Below are positions 20,193 to 29,261 of a DNA stretch of 64,000 nt, piece by piece. Within the stretch, counting starts at the first letter, position 1. Every line of letters starts with the position of its first letter. The notes beneath the pieces were generated by a model, which made no database searches, was not told the origin of the DNA, and saw only the letters and a program-made list of their open reading frames with translations. Made by a program: the position numbers and the translations under genes. Source of the DNA: Brevibacillus choshinensis (GTDB taxonomy: Bacteria > Bacillota > Bacilli > Brevibacillales > Brevibacillaceae); NCBI RefSeq assembly GCF_001420695.1, contig NZ_LJJB01000010.1, positions 390,365-454,364 on the forward strand, written 5' to 3'.

Positions 20193-20275
20193 GCAAGCGT
20201 CTCTCTTTTCGTTACTCTTTATTGACTCGTTAATACGCTGACCAACCCTTCGATACCTGCTGCCTATTTTCTTTC

Positions 20276-21013
20276 TTACAACTCAATTACCGGAATCCCG
20301 TTTGATTCGGGCTCTGGCTCAATCGGCTTACCTCCTGAACGAACTAACGTGTAGTATTCATAGCAGCCAATGACGCCAAAATCGCCCTCGATCACACCGG
20401 GGTATGCTCGATTCACTGAATAGACCTGGCTCTGATGTGCCCGCAATGCTTCTCCCTTTTGCAATCGGAATCGAGTTATGTCCACCTTTCCCGTAATCGG
20501 TACAGCTGGCTTTGGTCCTTTGTCGGGACAGTGATCGTAGTAGTGTGGGATGGAGACGTAGTACAGGTCCGGATATTCGTCTGCGGACAATACTTGCTCT
20601 GCCTGCTCTACTGCCTGTGTCGTCGCCCGGCAGGTCACGATATGATCGGGATGTCCAGTCACTCCATCCGGTGGAAAGGTCACGACCACGTCCGGCTTCC
20701 AATCCACGATCGCCTCGTAAATCCGCCCCACCAATTCATCAAAGTCGGTCTTCACCAGTGAACCGTCCGGGTAGCGAAATAGATCCAACCGGCTGATTCC
20801 CAAAACCTCGGCAGCTTTGCCCAGCTCCTGTTCCCGATGGCGCGCCAGCTTTTCACGGCAATCGATCTCAAACGGTCCGGTGCGTCCACTGCAACCAGAC
20901 GTCACACAGATCAGGCACGTCATCTGGCTAGCATCACTGCACTTCGCCAATGTGCCGCCGCAAGCAAATGATTCATCGTCAGGGTGGGGAAACACTACCA
21001 TTACTTTTTTCAT
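20276..21013 (-). CDS. PIG-L family deacetylase, cytosolic
   Basis: 245 residues from ATG 21013, with AGAGGTG upstream. A longer frame to 21148 is out of family. Zinc motifs are PHPDDESFACGGTL (residues about 9-22) and GHPDHIVTC (about 118-126). It has the MshB/BshB-like LmbE fold that removes acetyl or other acyl groups from an amino sugar. No signal peptide, so it acts inside the cell. It is the last gene of the ROK-regulated cluster, 13 bases after the sugar kinase. Deacetylation of an imported GlcNAc conjugate is likely; the substrate is unknown. Confidence 0.88.
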   Translation of the reverse strand: MKKVMVVFPHPDDESFACGGTLAKCSDASQMTCLICVTSGCSGRTGPFEIDCREKLARHREQELGKAAEVLGISRLDLFRYPDGSLVKTDFDELVGRIYEAIVDWKPDVVVTFPPDGVTGHPDHIVTCRATTQAVEQAEQVLSADEYPDLYYVSIPHYYDHCPDKGPKPAVPITGKVDITRFRLQKGEALRAHQSQVYSVNRAYPGVIEGDFGVIGCYEYYTLVRSGGKPIEPEPESNGIPVIEL

Positions 21014-21026
21014 ATCGGCACCTCTT

Positions 21027-22034
21027 TTACTGTCCGGATTGGCTGTCCAGATACGCCAATCCTTTTGCGATGACTCCGTAGATCGGATCGTTCTGAGCAT
21101 TTTCGATGACCACCTGCGAGGCATAGCGGTTAATGTGCTCGACCACAATTTTCCTCACCCGGTCGTCATTTTGCAGAACGCCTCCCTGCAAAATCATCTG
21201 GAACGGCTTGTTTTTCATTTGCAGACTCTCTATCACAGCACGAGCTGCATGGAACAGCTCTTCCCCTGCGACCTGCAAGATTTGCAACGCCACAGGATCT
21301 CCTTGATCTGCTGCTTGGCTAACGAGAACCGACAGCTCGCCTACTTTGTCTACTGAATAAAGCGGGCCGTACGTCCAATTAAAAAGCTCATCTACACGCG
21401 CCAACCCGATGAAAGGAAGAAGCAACTCTTTCAGAACGGTAGCCTCGCCTCTTCCATCCTCTGCTTTTAGAACAGCAATGATCGCTTTCTTTCCGATCCA
21501 GTAGCCGCTACCTTCGTCTCCTACCCGATGGCCCCAGCCACCTGCGCGCGCAGTCTCTTGCGCTTCATTCACCCCGAATGCAATAGAACCCGTACCAGCG
21601 ATAACCAGTATGCCTGGCTTGCCTCCAGTGGCACCAAGCAAGGCAGCAAAGCCATCGTTCTCAATGATTAAATGACGGACGCGAATGTTTAACTGTTGCA
21701 AAACGCGATGGACTATTTTCGTGATGACTTCGCGATCATGCTCCGTATCCAGGCCAGCGAGTCCAAAAACCGCACAGTCCACTTCCCACTCGACCGGTTC
21801 CTTCCCCTCATGACCGAGTAGCAACGTCAGCCCATTTCGAGAGAGGGCATCCTCCAACGATTGCAAAATGGCTTGCATCAGCTCGCGGGAAGCTGCTTCC
21901 TCCCCGATGCCTTGATAATTGCACGAGCCGGAACGTCCTGTGCCGACTTCCTGTCTGGATCGGTCCACCAGTACTGCCAAGCACTTGGTGCCCCCTCCGT
22001 CTACTGCGAGGAGAGGAATCCGCACAGCTGCCAT
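21027..22034 (-). CDS. BadF/BadG-type N-acetylglucosamine-like kinase
   Basis: 335 residues from ATG 22034, whose first base is the last base of the preceding stop codon. N-terminal LAVDGGGTKCLAVLVD is the phosphate-1 motif of the ASKHA fold; SCNYQGIG, VFGLAGLD, VIAGTGSIAFGV and GDEGSGYWIGKKA match eukaryote-type GlcNAc kinases and their bacterial relatives. It phosphorylates an amino sugar with ATP. Stop-start overlap with the lyase gene indicates coupled translation and a shared pathway. Confidence 0.88.
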   Translation of the reverse strand: MAAVRIPLLAVDGGGTKCLAVLVDRSRQEVGTGRSGSCNYQGIGEEAASRELMQAILQSLEDALSRNGLTLLLGHEGKEPVEWEVDCAVFGLAGLDTEHDREVITKIVHRVLQQLNIRVRHLIIENDGFAALLGATGGKPGILVIAGTGSIAFGVNEAQETARAGGWGHRVGDEGSGYWIGKKAIIAVLKAEDGRGEATVLKELLLPFIGLARVDELFNWTYGPLYSVDKVGELSVLVSQAADQGDPVALQILQVAGEELFHAARAVIESLQMKNKPFQMILQGGVLQNDDRVRKIVVEHINRYASQVVIENAQNDPIYGVIAKGLAYLDSQSGQ

Positions 22035-23542
22035 TACCCCACACTCCAATCGGCTATTCTCTGATCCAACTCTTTCCACATTTGCTCACGGCCTTGTTTC
22101 TCCTGCGCCAGCCATGCCGCATCTGCTTGCAAAGTAGTGGTACGTTGCGCAATCATGCGTTTGATCTCGTCAGCGTTTGGACCCCCCGGCAGCTTGCGAA
22201 TTTTCACAAAATGAACCGGATCCAGTGCAAGGCGCAGCTCTTCCGCTGTCATCACCAAATCTTTTCCGATGACTTCACGGGCAGCACGATTTACGAGCTC
22301 CAAACTGATTTCATCTGCCCGCATTCCCGCTGCCATCGCTTCTTTTACGACCCGACTTACGATGTGATGAGAATTGCGGAACGAGAGATGATCCGTACGT
22401 ACGATGGTATCCGCGAGCTCTGTCACCGTAGCAAAGCTTCCCTTTGCCCGCTCCAACAGCCCCTCCTTGTTCACTTCCATCGTTCCCACGACGCAAGCCA
22501 TCAAACGATACATCTGTTCGAGTACGGACATGCTCTTCCACACATACGGCTGCATGTCATCCTCGGTGTCTACGATGTCGCCAAACGGAGTGTTGTGCAT
22601 CATGGTTAACACCGCTGCCGCATTCCCCGCACTGCTAGACAGAAGGGAGCGCATATGCTCGAATGAAACGGGATTACGTTTTTGCGGCATGATCGAGCTG
22701 ATTTGAACATAGGGGCTTGCTACTTTCAGGACAGCAAATTCCTGTGTGCACCACAAGAGCATATCCTGAACGGTCCGCCCTAGGTTAATGGCAGCTAGCT
22801 GTACCGCCGTTGCTGCTTCGCCCAAGTAATCTGCGCCGCATACCGCATCATAGGAATTTTCCACCAATTCATCAAAACCGAGCAATTCTTTCATTCTCTC
22901 GCGGCTAATGGCAAAGCCGGACGTCGTCAAAGCTGCTGCCCCCATTGGACTGCGATTGCACGTCTGGTAAGCATTCTTCAGTCGCTGGATGTCACGACTG
23001 AGCAGGTCCACCGCTGCCATGATGTAATGAGCCATCGTTGTCGGCTGAGCCTGCTGCGTATGGGTATAACCAATCATCACGGTCTCCGCATGTTCTTGTG
23101 CAAAGAGGAGCAAATGCTCTTTCAGATAGAGGGCAGATCCCAGAGCCACCAGCAGTTTGTCTCGCAGCACCATGCGGTAAATAGCGATCCCCATGTCATT
23201 GCGGCTACGTGCCAGATGCAGATTGCCCGCCACGTCCGGGGCCAACTCCAACAAACGGCTCTCTACCTGAAAGAACAAATCTTCAAACTGCCCGGTATAA
23301 GCGGAGCGGCGCAGCTCTTCCATTTCAATTCCGACGAGGGAGCGAGCGATCGCCTTCGTTTCTTCTTCTGTAAGTAACTCCTGTTCACGCAGCATGATCA
23401 AGTGCGCCTTGTTGATGGCCATCATCGGCCCTAGGAGATGATTTTTTGCTTCGTTAAAAGCAGGCTCAAGGACTGCTTCCACATAGGTTTTTCCCGGGAA
23501 GCGTTCTCCCTCCTGCTGAAAAATGCGCTCTCTGTATTCCAT
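22034..23542 (-). CDS. Argininosuccinate-lyase homologue
   Basis: 502 residues with AAGGAG upstream of the ATG. It belongs to the fumarase/aspartase superfamily: HLARSRNDMGIAIYRMVLRD near 110-130, GYTHTQQAQPTTMAHY carrying the catalytic His, and the mobile signature loop SSIMPQKRNPVSFEHMRSL. True ArgH enzymes usually read GSSLMPQKKNPD here. That change, the length above the usual 460 and the absence of argG or other arginine genes argue against arginine biosynthesis. The superfamily releases fumarate by C-N or C-O cleavage; some ArgH-like members, such as EDDS lyase, act on N-succinyl compounds. Its substrate is probably a sugar or amine carrying a succinyl or malyl group. Confidence 0.82.
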   Translation of the reverse strand: MEYRERIFQQEGERFPGKTYVEAVLEPAFNEAKNHLLGPMMAINKAHLIMLREQELLTEEETKAIARSLVGIEMEELRRSAYTGQFEDLFFQVESRLLELAPDVAGNLHLARSRNDMGIAIYRMVLRDKLLVALGSALYLKEHLLLFAQEHAETVMIGYTHTQQAQPTTMAHYIMAAVDLLSRDIQRLKNAYQTCNRSPMGAAALTTSGFAISRERMKELLGFDELVENSYDAVCGADYLGEAATAVQLAAINLGRTVQDMLLWCTQEFAVLKVASPYVQISSIMPQKRNPVSFEHMRSLLSSSAGNAAAVLTMMHNTPFGDIVDTEDDMQPYVWKSMSVLEQMYRLMACVVGTMEVNKEGLLERAKGSFATVTELADTIVRTDHLSFRNSHHIVSRVVKEAMAAGMRADEISLELVNRAAREVIGKDLVMTAEELRLALDPVHFVKIRKLPGGPNADEIKRMIAQRTTTLQADAAWLAQEKQGREQMWKELDQRIADWSVG

Positions 23543-23651
23543 CGACTTGCATCTCCTTTTCTACCCATTCGTTTGCTATTTCTCTGATTGCCAAGCCCAC
23601 GAAGGGAAAGAGGTGTCATTGCTACCTCTCTCCCCCGTGGAAGGAATACCC

Positions 23652-26183
23652 TTACTGGTGGAGACTGACCATGTTGACAAACAATCGAATTGCTCCTGGA
23701 ACCAGAGCAGGAATCTCACGGTACCAGACAAGGGAGCTGTAGGTGTACGTTCCTTTGCCGTACTTGGCCGAAAGGAATGTACCGGTAAACTCTTTCTCGC
23801 CTGCGTCGCCATTGGAAATCAGCTCGGTGTACTCCTTGCCCCACTGTGCTGGGTTGTAAGCAGAACGGTCTTGAATCCAGTTGTTCCAGTCTTGATCGGT
23901 AATCTTGTTTGGTGAGTTGAACAGCGGATGATCAGGAGTAAGCATCGTCACCTTGGAATTCTCATCGGTTACGCGCCACTGGATCAATGGTTCCCCGATC
24001 TTGATCGGATACGGAGCCAGCTCAGGCTTCCACTTGTCTTCTGGCTTATGGTATTGCACCACCAGATTGCCGCCATTTTCCACGTATTTCAGTAAGCGTG
24101 CGTTGCTCGGGATCAGCTCTGGACGGAATCCGTATGCGCGAATACCGAGTACAATTGTGTTGTATTGGCTAAGATCGCCTGACTCAATATCTTTTGCCGT
24201 CAGATTCGTTACTTGTACGCCCAACTGCTGCAAGTATTGATCAATGTTATCAAAGCCACTAGAAACGTAACCGACCTTTAGACCTTCTGGTACTTGCAGG
24301 TCAAATGCCTGAATCGACAATTCTGCTGGTTGAACGAAATAAGTAGTGCCAATGTGTGCGTAACGGATGACCTGCGCTCCGTGTTTGCTTTCTGTTCCAC
24401 CGCTGGATGCGACGGCTGTTACCTTGTACGAATCCGGTTTGACTGAAGATGCAGCTTTTACTGTGAAAGCAACCGATTTGGTTTCCCCTTTTGCAGCGAA
24501 ATCAAGCGGCGTTGCTTTCGGCTCCACAGTCCACCCTTTCGGCACGTCGAGGGAAATATTCGCCTGTGTAGCACCGGGGTTGTAGTTTTTCACAGTAACC
24601 TTGACCGGGATTGGCTCTTGTGGCTTCAGGGTGTTCAGCACGGTAGCATTCGGGCTGAGTGTCAACGCAAATGCTGGCAGTACCGCGATGGCATCAGTCG
24701 GTACAGCATGGCTGGTAGCTGTTGCCCCCGAGAAGCTGTAGGAGACATCCGCGGTGAGCGAAGGCGCTGCATACGGTTGGAATAGAGCAGCATCTGCTGG
24801 TACCGATACGTTGTAGGTCGTTTTTACGGTCTGATTGTAGCTCAACTGGTTAAAGCTAGTCGTCCCTTGTGGCGTCGCCTTCCAGCCTTTTGGCACGTTC
24901 AGCTTCAGGTCCACTTTCCCTAGCTTGACCTGACCACCGTTGTAAGCCGTGACCGTCACCTTTGTGGTCTGCCCAGCGACTAACTCGCCTGTCTCCGGCT
25001 TTACTTTCGTCACGAGCGACAGCGATTCTGTACTCGCTTTGTTCAGCTGTGCCGCTTTGACACCCAGACGATGAAGCAGGTCTGTTTTGGTATCCGCCGA
25101 CAGCTTGGAAGCCTGCACATCCGCAGTCGCTTTTTCGACGTCCGCGATCATGTCGTGTACTTCTTTTGCCACGGTGCCAAAGCGCGGATATGCCGCGATG
25201 ACTTCATCGGCATCCTTTTGTAGCTTTTGCAGGTCACTGGCGACTTTGTCCCCACCGGACTGACTTGCTACATCCTTGGCGAGATCGGTAAACGTATAAG
25301 CGACGCCATCAAAAAAGTCCGTTTCCTTGCTTTTGCCCTTCACGACAGACTGATCGAGCTTGTAGTAACTAAAGCTCGGCCCTTCGTCGTAGAGACGTCC
25401 CATCCCTTGGCTCTTGTGCATAAACCGGGATTCCTCACCTAGCTGCACATACGATGCGCCATAGACTTCATCGTAGGCTCCGACGGGAACGCTCACTGTA
25501 TAATCATTTTCTTTGGCAGGCAGATACAGCTTCTTCACCTGCCATGGCGTCAAGCCTTCCTTTAATTGCTCAGGGAAGACTGTCGGGTCAGCAGCATCTT
25601 TGTAAGCCCGAACCGTGATGACATTGATCGCTCGGTGATGGCCATGTGTAGACGGCTCATTCAGAAATGCGGGAATCACCACATCTGGCCGCAGGGTGCG
25701 GATTTTGCGTATCAACCGCTCGTACGCGACTTCCTCGCCCCATTTTTCCAGAGTCTCATCTGGGCTCTTGGAAAAACCGAAGTCGAAGATTGGGTCGTTG
25801 ATCTTCTCGCTGAGATTCTCCAGATGAATGTTCGTGATTTTGGAAGCCTCCTGCAATTCGCGTGTGCGGATGATGCCCAACGCGTTGCCCAGCTCGCTGC
25901 CGATCTCGTTTTGGCCACCTTCGCCACGATTGGCAATGATACTGGACGTGTCCACACCTCTTCCCAACGACAGATAAGCGAGCGTCGAGCTGTGCTCGTC
26001 ATCTGGATGGGCACCGGTATTCATGGCACTGGCGATGGTAGTCAGCGGTTTGATCGCTTTCCACAGATCGACTACGCCCCGGTCAGCATGGGCAGTCTGG
26101 GGCGCTACAGGCAAGATCAGACTACCTACGAGCGCCGCCGCTGTCGTGAGAGTGTACAGCTTGGCAAGTTTCCCCTTTCTCAA
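23652..26183 (-). CDS. Secreted PIG-L deacetylase with NEW3-like domains
   Basis: About 843 residues from TTG 26183, which has GGAGGA 7 bases upstream; the ATG at 26198 overlaps the site. A signal peptide ends at AHA-DRG. The PIG-L domain (about 50-230) has AHPDDEHSSTL and THGHHRAIN zinc motifs and RGEGGQNEIG. Two beta-sandwich NEW3-type segments follow (about 385-640), and a C-terminal glutamine-amidotransferase-like domain reads YNTIVLGIRAYG and GGNLVVQYHKP. It is released or wall-bound and probably deacylates a glycan-type substrate outside the cell before import by the ABC system encoded upstream. Confidence 0.85.
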   Translation of the reverse strand: MRKGKLAKLYTLTTAAALVGSLILPVAPQTAHADRGVVDLWKAIKPLTTIASAMNTGAHPDDEHSSTLAYLSLGRGVDTSSIIANRGEGGQNEIGSELGNALGIIRTRELQEASKITNIHLENLSEKINDPIFDFGFSKSPDETLEKWGEEVAYERLIRKIRTLRPDVVIPAFLNEPSTHGHHRAINVITVRAYKDAADPTVFPEQLKEGLTPWQVKKLYLPAKENDYTVSVPVGAYDEVYGASYVQLGEESRFMHKSQGMGRLYDEGPSFSYYKLDQSVVKGKSKETDFFDGVAYTFTDLAKDVASQSGGDKVASDLQKLQKDADEVIAAYPRFGTVAKEVHDMIADVEKATADVQASKLSADTKTDLLHRLGVKAAQLNKASTESLSLVTKVKPETGELVAGQTTKVTVTAYNGGQVKLGKVDLKLNVPKGWKATPQGTTSFNQLSYNQTVKTTYNVSVPADAALFQPYAAPSLTADVSYSFSGATATSHAVPTDAIAVLPAFALTLSPNATVLNTLKPQEPIPVKVTVKNYNPGATQANISLDVPKGWTVEPKATPLDFAAKGETKSVAFTVKAASSVKPDSYKVTAVASSGGTESKHGAQVIRYAHIGTTYFVQPAELSIQAFDLQVPEGLKVGYVSSGFDNIDQYLQQLGVQVTNLTAKDIESGDLSQYNTIVLGIRAYGFRPELIPSNARLLKYVENGGNLVVQYHKPEDKWKPELAPYPIKIGEPLIQWRVTDENSKVTMLTPDHPLFNSPNKITDQDWNNWIQDRSAYNPAQWGKEYTELISNGDAGEKEFTGTFLSAKYGKGTYTYSSLVWYREIPALVPGAIRLFVNMVSLHQ

Positions 26184-26350
26184 TGAACGTTCCTCCATTC
26201 CCTACTCAGATTGATGTCTATATCAATCACGGCATCTCCTAGTAGTATCTCCTGGTGCCGCCATGGATTGACCCACGGAAGATTAGCGGAGTAAGAAAAC
26301 CCCTATCGAGGTTTGCTCTTCGTTGAGCGAACGATGGCCATAGCCCATGG

Positions 26351-28078
26351 CTACATTGTGGCTCCAGCCTTGTCGCCACCCAGCTTTCTGGAAATGAACA
26401 GCACAATGATGATGACAATAATCTGCAACACACCGTAAGCACACGCAGTTCCGAACTCAAAATTGTACATCCTTTGGAACACAGCTACAGACAAAGGAGT
26501 CGTCCGAGGTGTAAAGATCAGGATCGATGCGACGAACTCACCAATACACTGGACAAAAGCCAGCAGCGTCCCCGCCAAGATACCTCCTAAAGCCATCGGG
26601 AAGACCACTCTCCGGAAGCTGTACCACCAAGAAGCTCCCAAGTTGCGCGCTGCTTCCTCAACTGACGGGTCCATTTGCATCAGCGTCGCCGAGGTGGAAC
26701 GGAACACAAGCGGCAGATGTCGGACGAAGTAAGCCAACGGGATGATCCAGAACGTCCCGATCAGTACCTGTCCAAAGCTGAAGGCAGTTGGTTGGCTGAA
26801 AGCCGCAATCAGGTTGACCGCAACGACAGTACCTGGCAATGCCCATGGCAGCATGATCAGTACGTCCAACAGCGTCTTGCCACGAAACTTCAAGCGAACC
26901 ATAGAATAGGCAGCCGCGATACCGAACAGGACGATACCGACGCAAGCGATAGCAGAAAGCTGCAAGCTGTTCACAATCGGTCGCCAGGTCTTGCTATCTG
27001 TAAACAGATCGAGATAATGATCGAACGTGTATTGAGGAGGCAATATTTGCACCGTCCAGGTACCGTCTACCGAGAAAGAAATCAGTACCAACACGAGAAT
27101 TGGCAGCATCAGGATGATAGTACCGATAAAAGACAGCACCATCGCTATGTAACGGACCGCTTTGCTCTTGATCTCCGTACGGTGCACGCTAACCCCTTTG
27201 CTCAGGTTCTGATAGTTGCGCACGCCTTGGTACCAACGCATGATCAGGAGAAAGAGTACCGAGACAATCGACAGGATCGTGGACTGCGTCGCCGCCATGT
27301 CCAAATCCCCATTGGTTCGAGAAAGGTAGATCTGCATCGTCATCGTTCGGTCGATACCAAAGATGAGCGGTGCTGTGTAAGATGCCATAGAGACCATGAA
27401 GACTAAGAGAGAGGACGCGACCATCGCTGGCGTCAGCATCGGCAAAATAATACGTCGCCAGATGGTAAAGCGATTCGCTCCGAGACTTGCTGCCGCTTCT
27501 TCCAGAGATGGATCAAGTCCTTTGATAGCAGCAGTCGCTGTCATAAAAAAGTAGGTGTACATCGTAAACGTATGAACGACTACGACACCCCAAAATCCTT
27601 TTAACGGAAACGGCACGGTCGCCAGCCCCAAGAGTTCCTTGATCGCACGTGGGAAAATTCCGCTTTCCCCATACAAGAAGGTAAAGGACAGCACACCGAT
27701 CAATGGTGGCAATGCCATCGGCACTAGGGCGAGAACAGACAAGATCTTTCTGCCCGGGAATTCATAGCGCTCCAGCAAAAACGCCATCGTCACCCCTACG
27801 ATGCCGCATGAGATGACACTCAAGACGGAGATGTAAATACTCGTCCATAGCGCCTCTAGATTGGCCGTATGCTCCAGACTAAAGAAGCGCGCGTAGTTCT
27901 TCCACGTAATGACTTCATCGACTTTGATACTAGCAACGAATGTTTCAAACAGCGGATAGATGACATAGGCCAGCAAAATCAAAAAGAGTGGCGAAATAAG
28001 TACGTAGACGAAGGAAGGTGAAGCCATGATGGACTTGCGTCTGGTCGCTACTGGCACTTGTTGTAAATCTGCTTTCAA
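26351..28078 (-). CDS. ABC importer double permease, Fbp/Afu type
   Basis: 575 residues from TTG 28078, with AAGGAGG 9 bases upstream. Twelve membrane helices arise from two fused permease halves, each with an EAA loop: EEAAASLGANRFTIWRRIILP and EEAARNLGASWWYSFRRVVFP. This FbpB-like fusion is used by importers of ferric iron, 2-aminoethylphosphonate or hexose phosphates. It lies between the ATPase gene and the secreted amidase gene, in one transcript. Given the amino-sugar enzymes around it, a charged sugar conjugate is more likely than iron. Confidence 0.88.
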   Translation of the reverse strand: MKADLQQVPVATRRKSIMASPSFVYVLISPLFLILLAYVIYPLFETFVASIKVDEVITWKNYARFFSLEHTANLEALWTSIYISVLSVISCGIVGVTMAFLLERYEFPGRKILSVLALVPMALPPLIGVLSFTFLYGESGIFPRAIKELLGLATVPFPLKGFWGVVVVHTFTMYTYFFMTATAAIKGLDPSLEEAAASLGANRFTIWRRIILPMLTPAMVASSLLVFMVSMASYTAPLIFGIDRTMTMQIYLSRTNGDLDMAATQSTILSIVSVLFLLIMRWYQGVRNYQNLSKGVSVHRTEIKSKAVRYIAMVLSFIGTIILMLPILVLVLISFSVDGTWTVQILPPQYTFDHYLDLFTDSKTWRPIVNSLQLSAIACVGIVLFGIAAAYSMVRLKFRGKTLLDVLIMLPWALPGTVVAVNLIAAFSQPTAFSFGQVLIGTFWIIPLAYFVRHLPLVFRSTSATLMQMDPSVEEAARNLGASWWYSFRRVVFPMALGGILAGTLLAFVQCIGEFVASILIFTPRTTPLSVAVFQRMYNFEFGTACAYGVLQIIVIIIVLFISRKLGGDKAGATM

Positions 28079-28092
28079 TCGCTTCTCCCTCC

Positions 28093-29169
28093 TTATCCAG
28101 CAAAGTAAATGCTCTCTTTCGGTATGTACAGCCCGATCGTATCTCCGCGCTGCTTGACTTGTCTTCCCAAATTGATGGACATGCTGCGCAGCTGCTCATC
28201 GCCTACTTGGGTCACGTAGTTAACGCACGCTCCCGTAAATTCAGCAAGCACGACAGAGCCTGTGACGATATTCGCCCCACCTGCTCCTGTACTCTCTTGC
28301 ACCGATTCTGGTCGGATGGACAGCGTCACCTTTTCCCCTGTCCCCAGTTTTGCTTGTGGCGATGCATTTTGTTTGAGACCACTCAATACGTGTCCCGATG
28401 CGACCTTTACTTGTACCTCGTCCCCTTCGATGCCAACCACCGTACCTTCCCACAGGTTGGTCTCGCCGATAAAGGAGGCGACAAAACGGTTGACGGGGCG
28501 ATGATAGATTTCGTGTGGTGTGCCAATCTGCTGTACTTCACCGCTCTGCATGACCATGATCCGGTCTGACATTGACATGGCTTCTGCCTGATCATGCGTG
28601 ACGTAGATAGTGGTAATCCCCAGCTCCAATTGGAGTCTCTTGATTTCAAAACGAGTCTCTTCCCGCAACTTTGCGTCCAGATTGGACAGCGGCTCATCCA
28701 ACAGCAGAATCTGCGGCTCGATGACCAGCGCCCGCGCCAACGCCACCCGTTGCTGTTGCCCACCTGAGAGTTGATCGATTCTACGATCGCCATACCCTTC
28801 CAGTCTGACCAGCTTCATCATGCGCTCCACGCGTTCCTTGGTGTCTGCCTTGGAAATTTTGCGTACCTGCAGTCCAAAGGCGATGTTTTCAAAAACAGTC
28901 ATGTGCGGAAACAACGCGTAGTTTTGAAAAACCATCCCGGTATTTCGTTTATGCGGTGGCACCGAAGTAACCTCATGACTACCAAAACGAATCTGTCCAG
29001 CTGACGGATAGTAGAATCCCGCGATCATCCGCAGGGTCGTTGTTTTCCCACAACCGCTGGGCCCAAGAAAGGTGAAGAACTCACCCGACTCGATATGGAT
29101 GTGAACATCTTCGACCCCTTTTGCATTGCCAAAGCGTTTATGAACGTGCTCCAGTGTTACGCTGCTCAT
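28093..29169 (-). CDS. ABC importer ATPase, FbpC/PotA type
   Basis: 358 residues. Walker A GPSGCGKTT near 36, Q-loop QNYALFPHMT, signature LSGGQQQRVALARAL, Walker B ILLLDEPLSNLD and switch His VTHDQAEA are all intact. A C-terminal OB-type (TOBE) domain follows from about 240, with LSIRPESVQ. It supplies ATP hydrolysis for the permease encoded 14 bases downstream. Confidence 0.92.
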   Translation of the reverse strand: MSSVTLEHVHKRFGNAKGVEDVHIHIESGEFFTFLGPSGCGKTTTLRMIAGFYYPSAGQIRFGSHEVTSVPPHKRNTGMVFQNYALFPHMTVFENIAFGLQVRKISKADTKERVERMMKLVRLEGYGDRRIDQLSGGQQQRVALARALVIEPQILLLDEPLSNLDAKLREETRFEIKRLQLELGITTIYVTHDQAEAMSMSDRIMVMQSGEVQQIGTPHEIYHRPVNRFVASFIGETNLWEGTVVGIEGDEVQVKVASGHVLSGLKQNASPQAKLGTGEKVTLSIRPESVQESTGAGGANIVTGSVVLAEFTGACVNYVTQVGDEQLRSMSINLGRQVKQRGDTIGLYIPKESIYFAG

Positions 29170-29221
29170 CCGATTTTGTGTCCTCCTTCGTGGCGAGTCG
29201 TGGCAGGCGAGGTATAAGTGA

Positions 29222-29253
29222 CTAGACGGAAAGGAACACTCCTTCCCGTCTAG
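29222..29253 (-). other. Stem-loop between binding protein and ATPase genes
   Basis: CTAGACGG pairs with CCGTCTAG, with an inner AAGGA/TCCTT extension. There is no strong T-run, so it is more likely an mRNA-protecting hairpin that keeps the upstream lipoprotein message abundant than a full terminator. Confidence 0.6.
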
Positions 29254-29261
29254 CTAGATCA

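Noticed and set aside
22034-23542. Calling the lyase a true ArgH
   Set aside because: Signature loop and neighbours differ from arginine biosynthesis; no argG, and it overlaps a sugar kinase gene.
25566-26186. Long plus-strand frame antisense to the secreted PIG-L gene
   Set aside because: Mirrors the real gene; no ribosome binding site and no family resemblance.
26199-26350. Several small hairpins between permease and secreted amidase genes
   Set aside because: Short stems without T-runs; no terminator or riboswitch class could be named.
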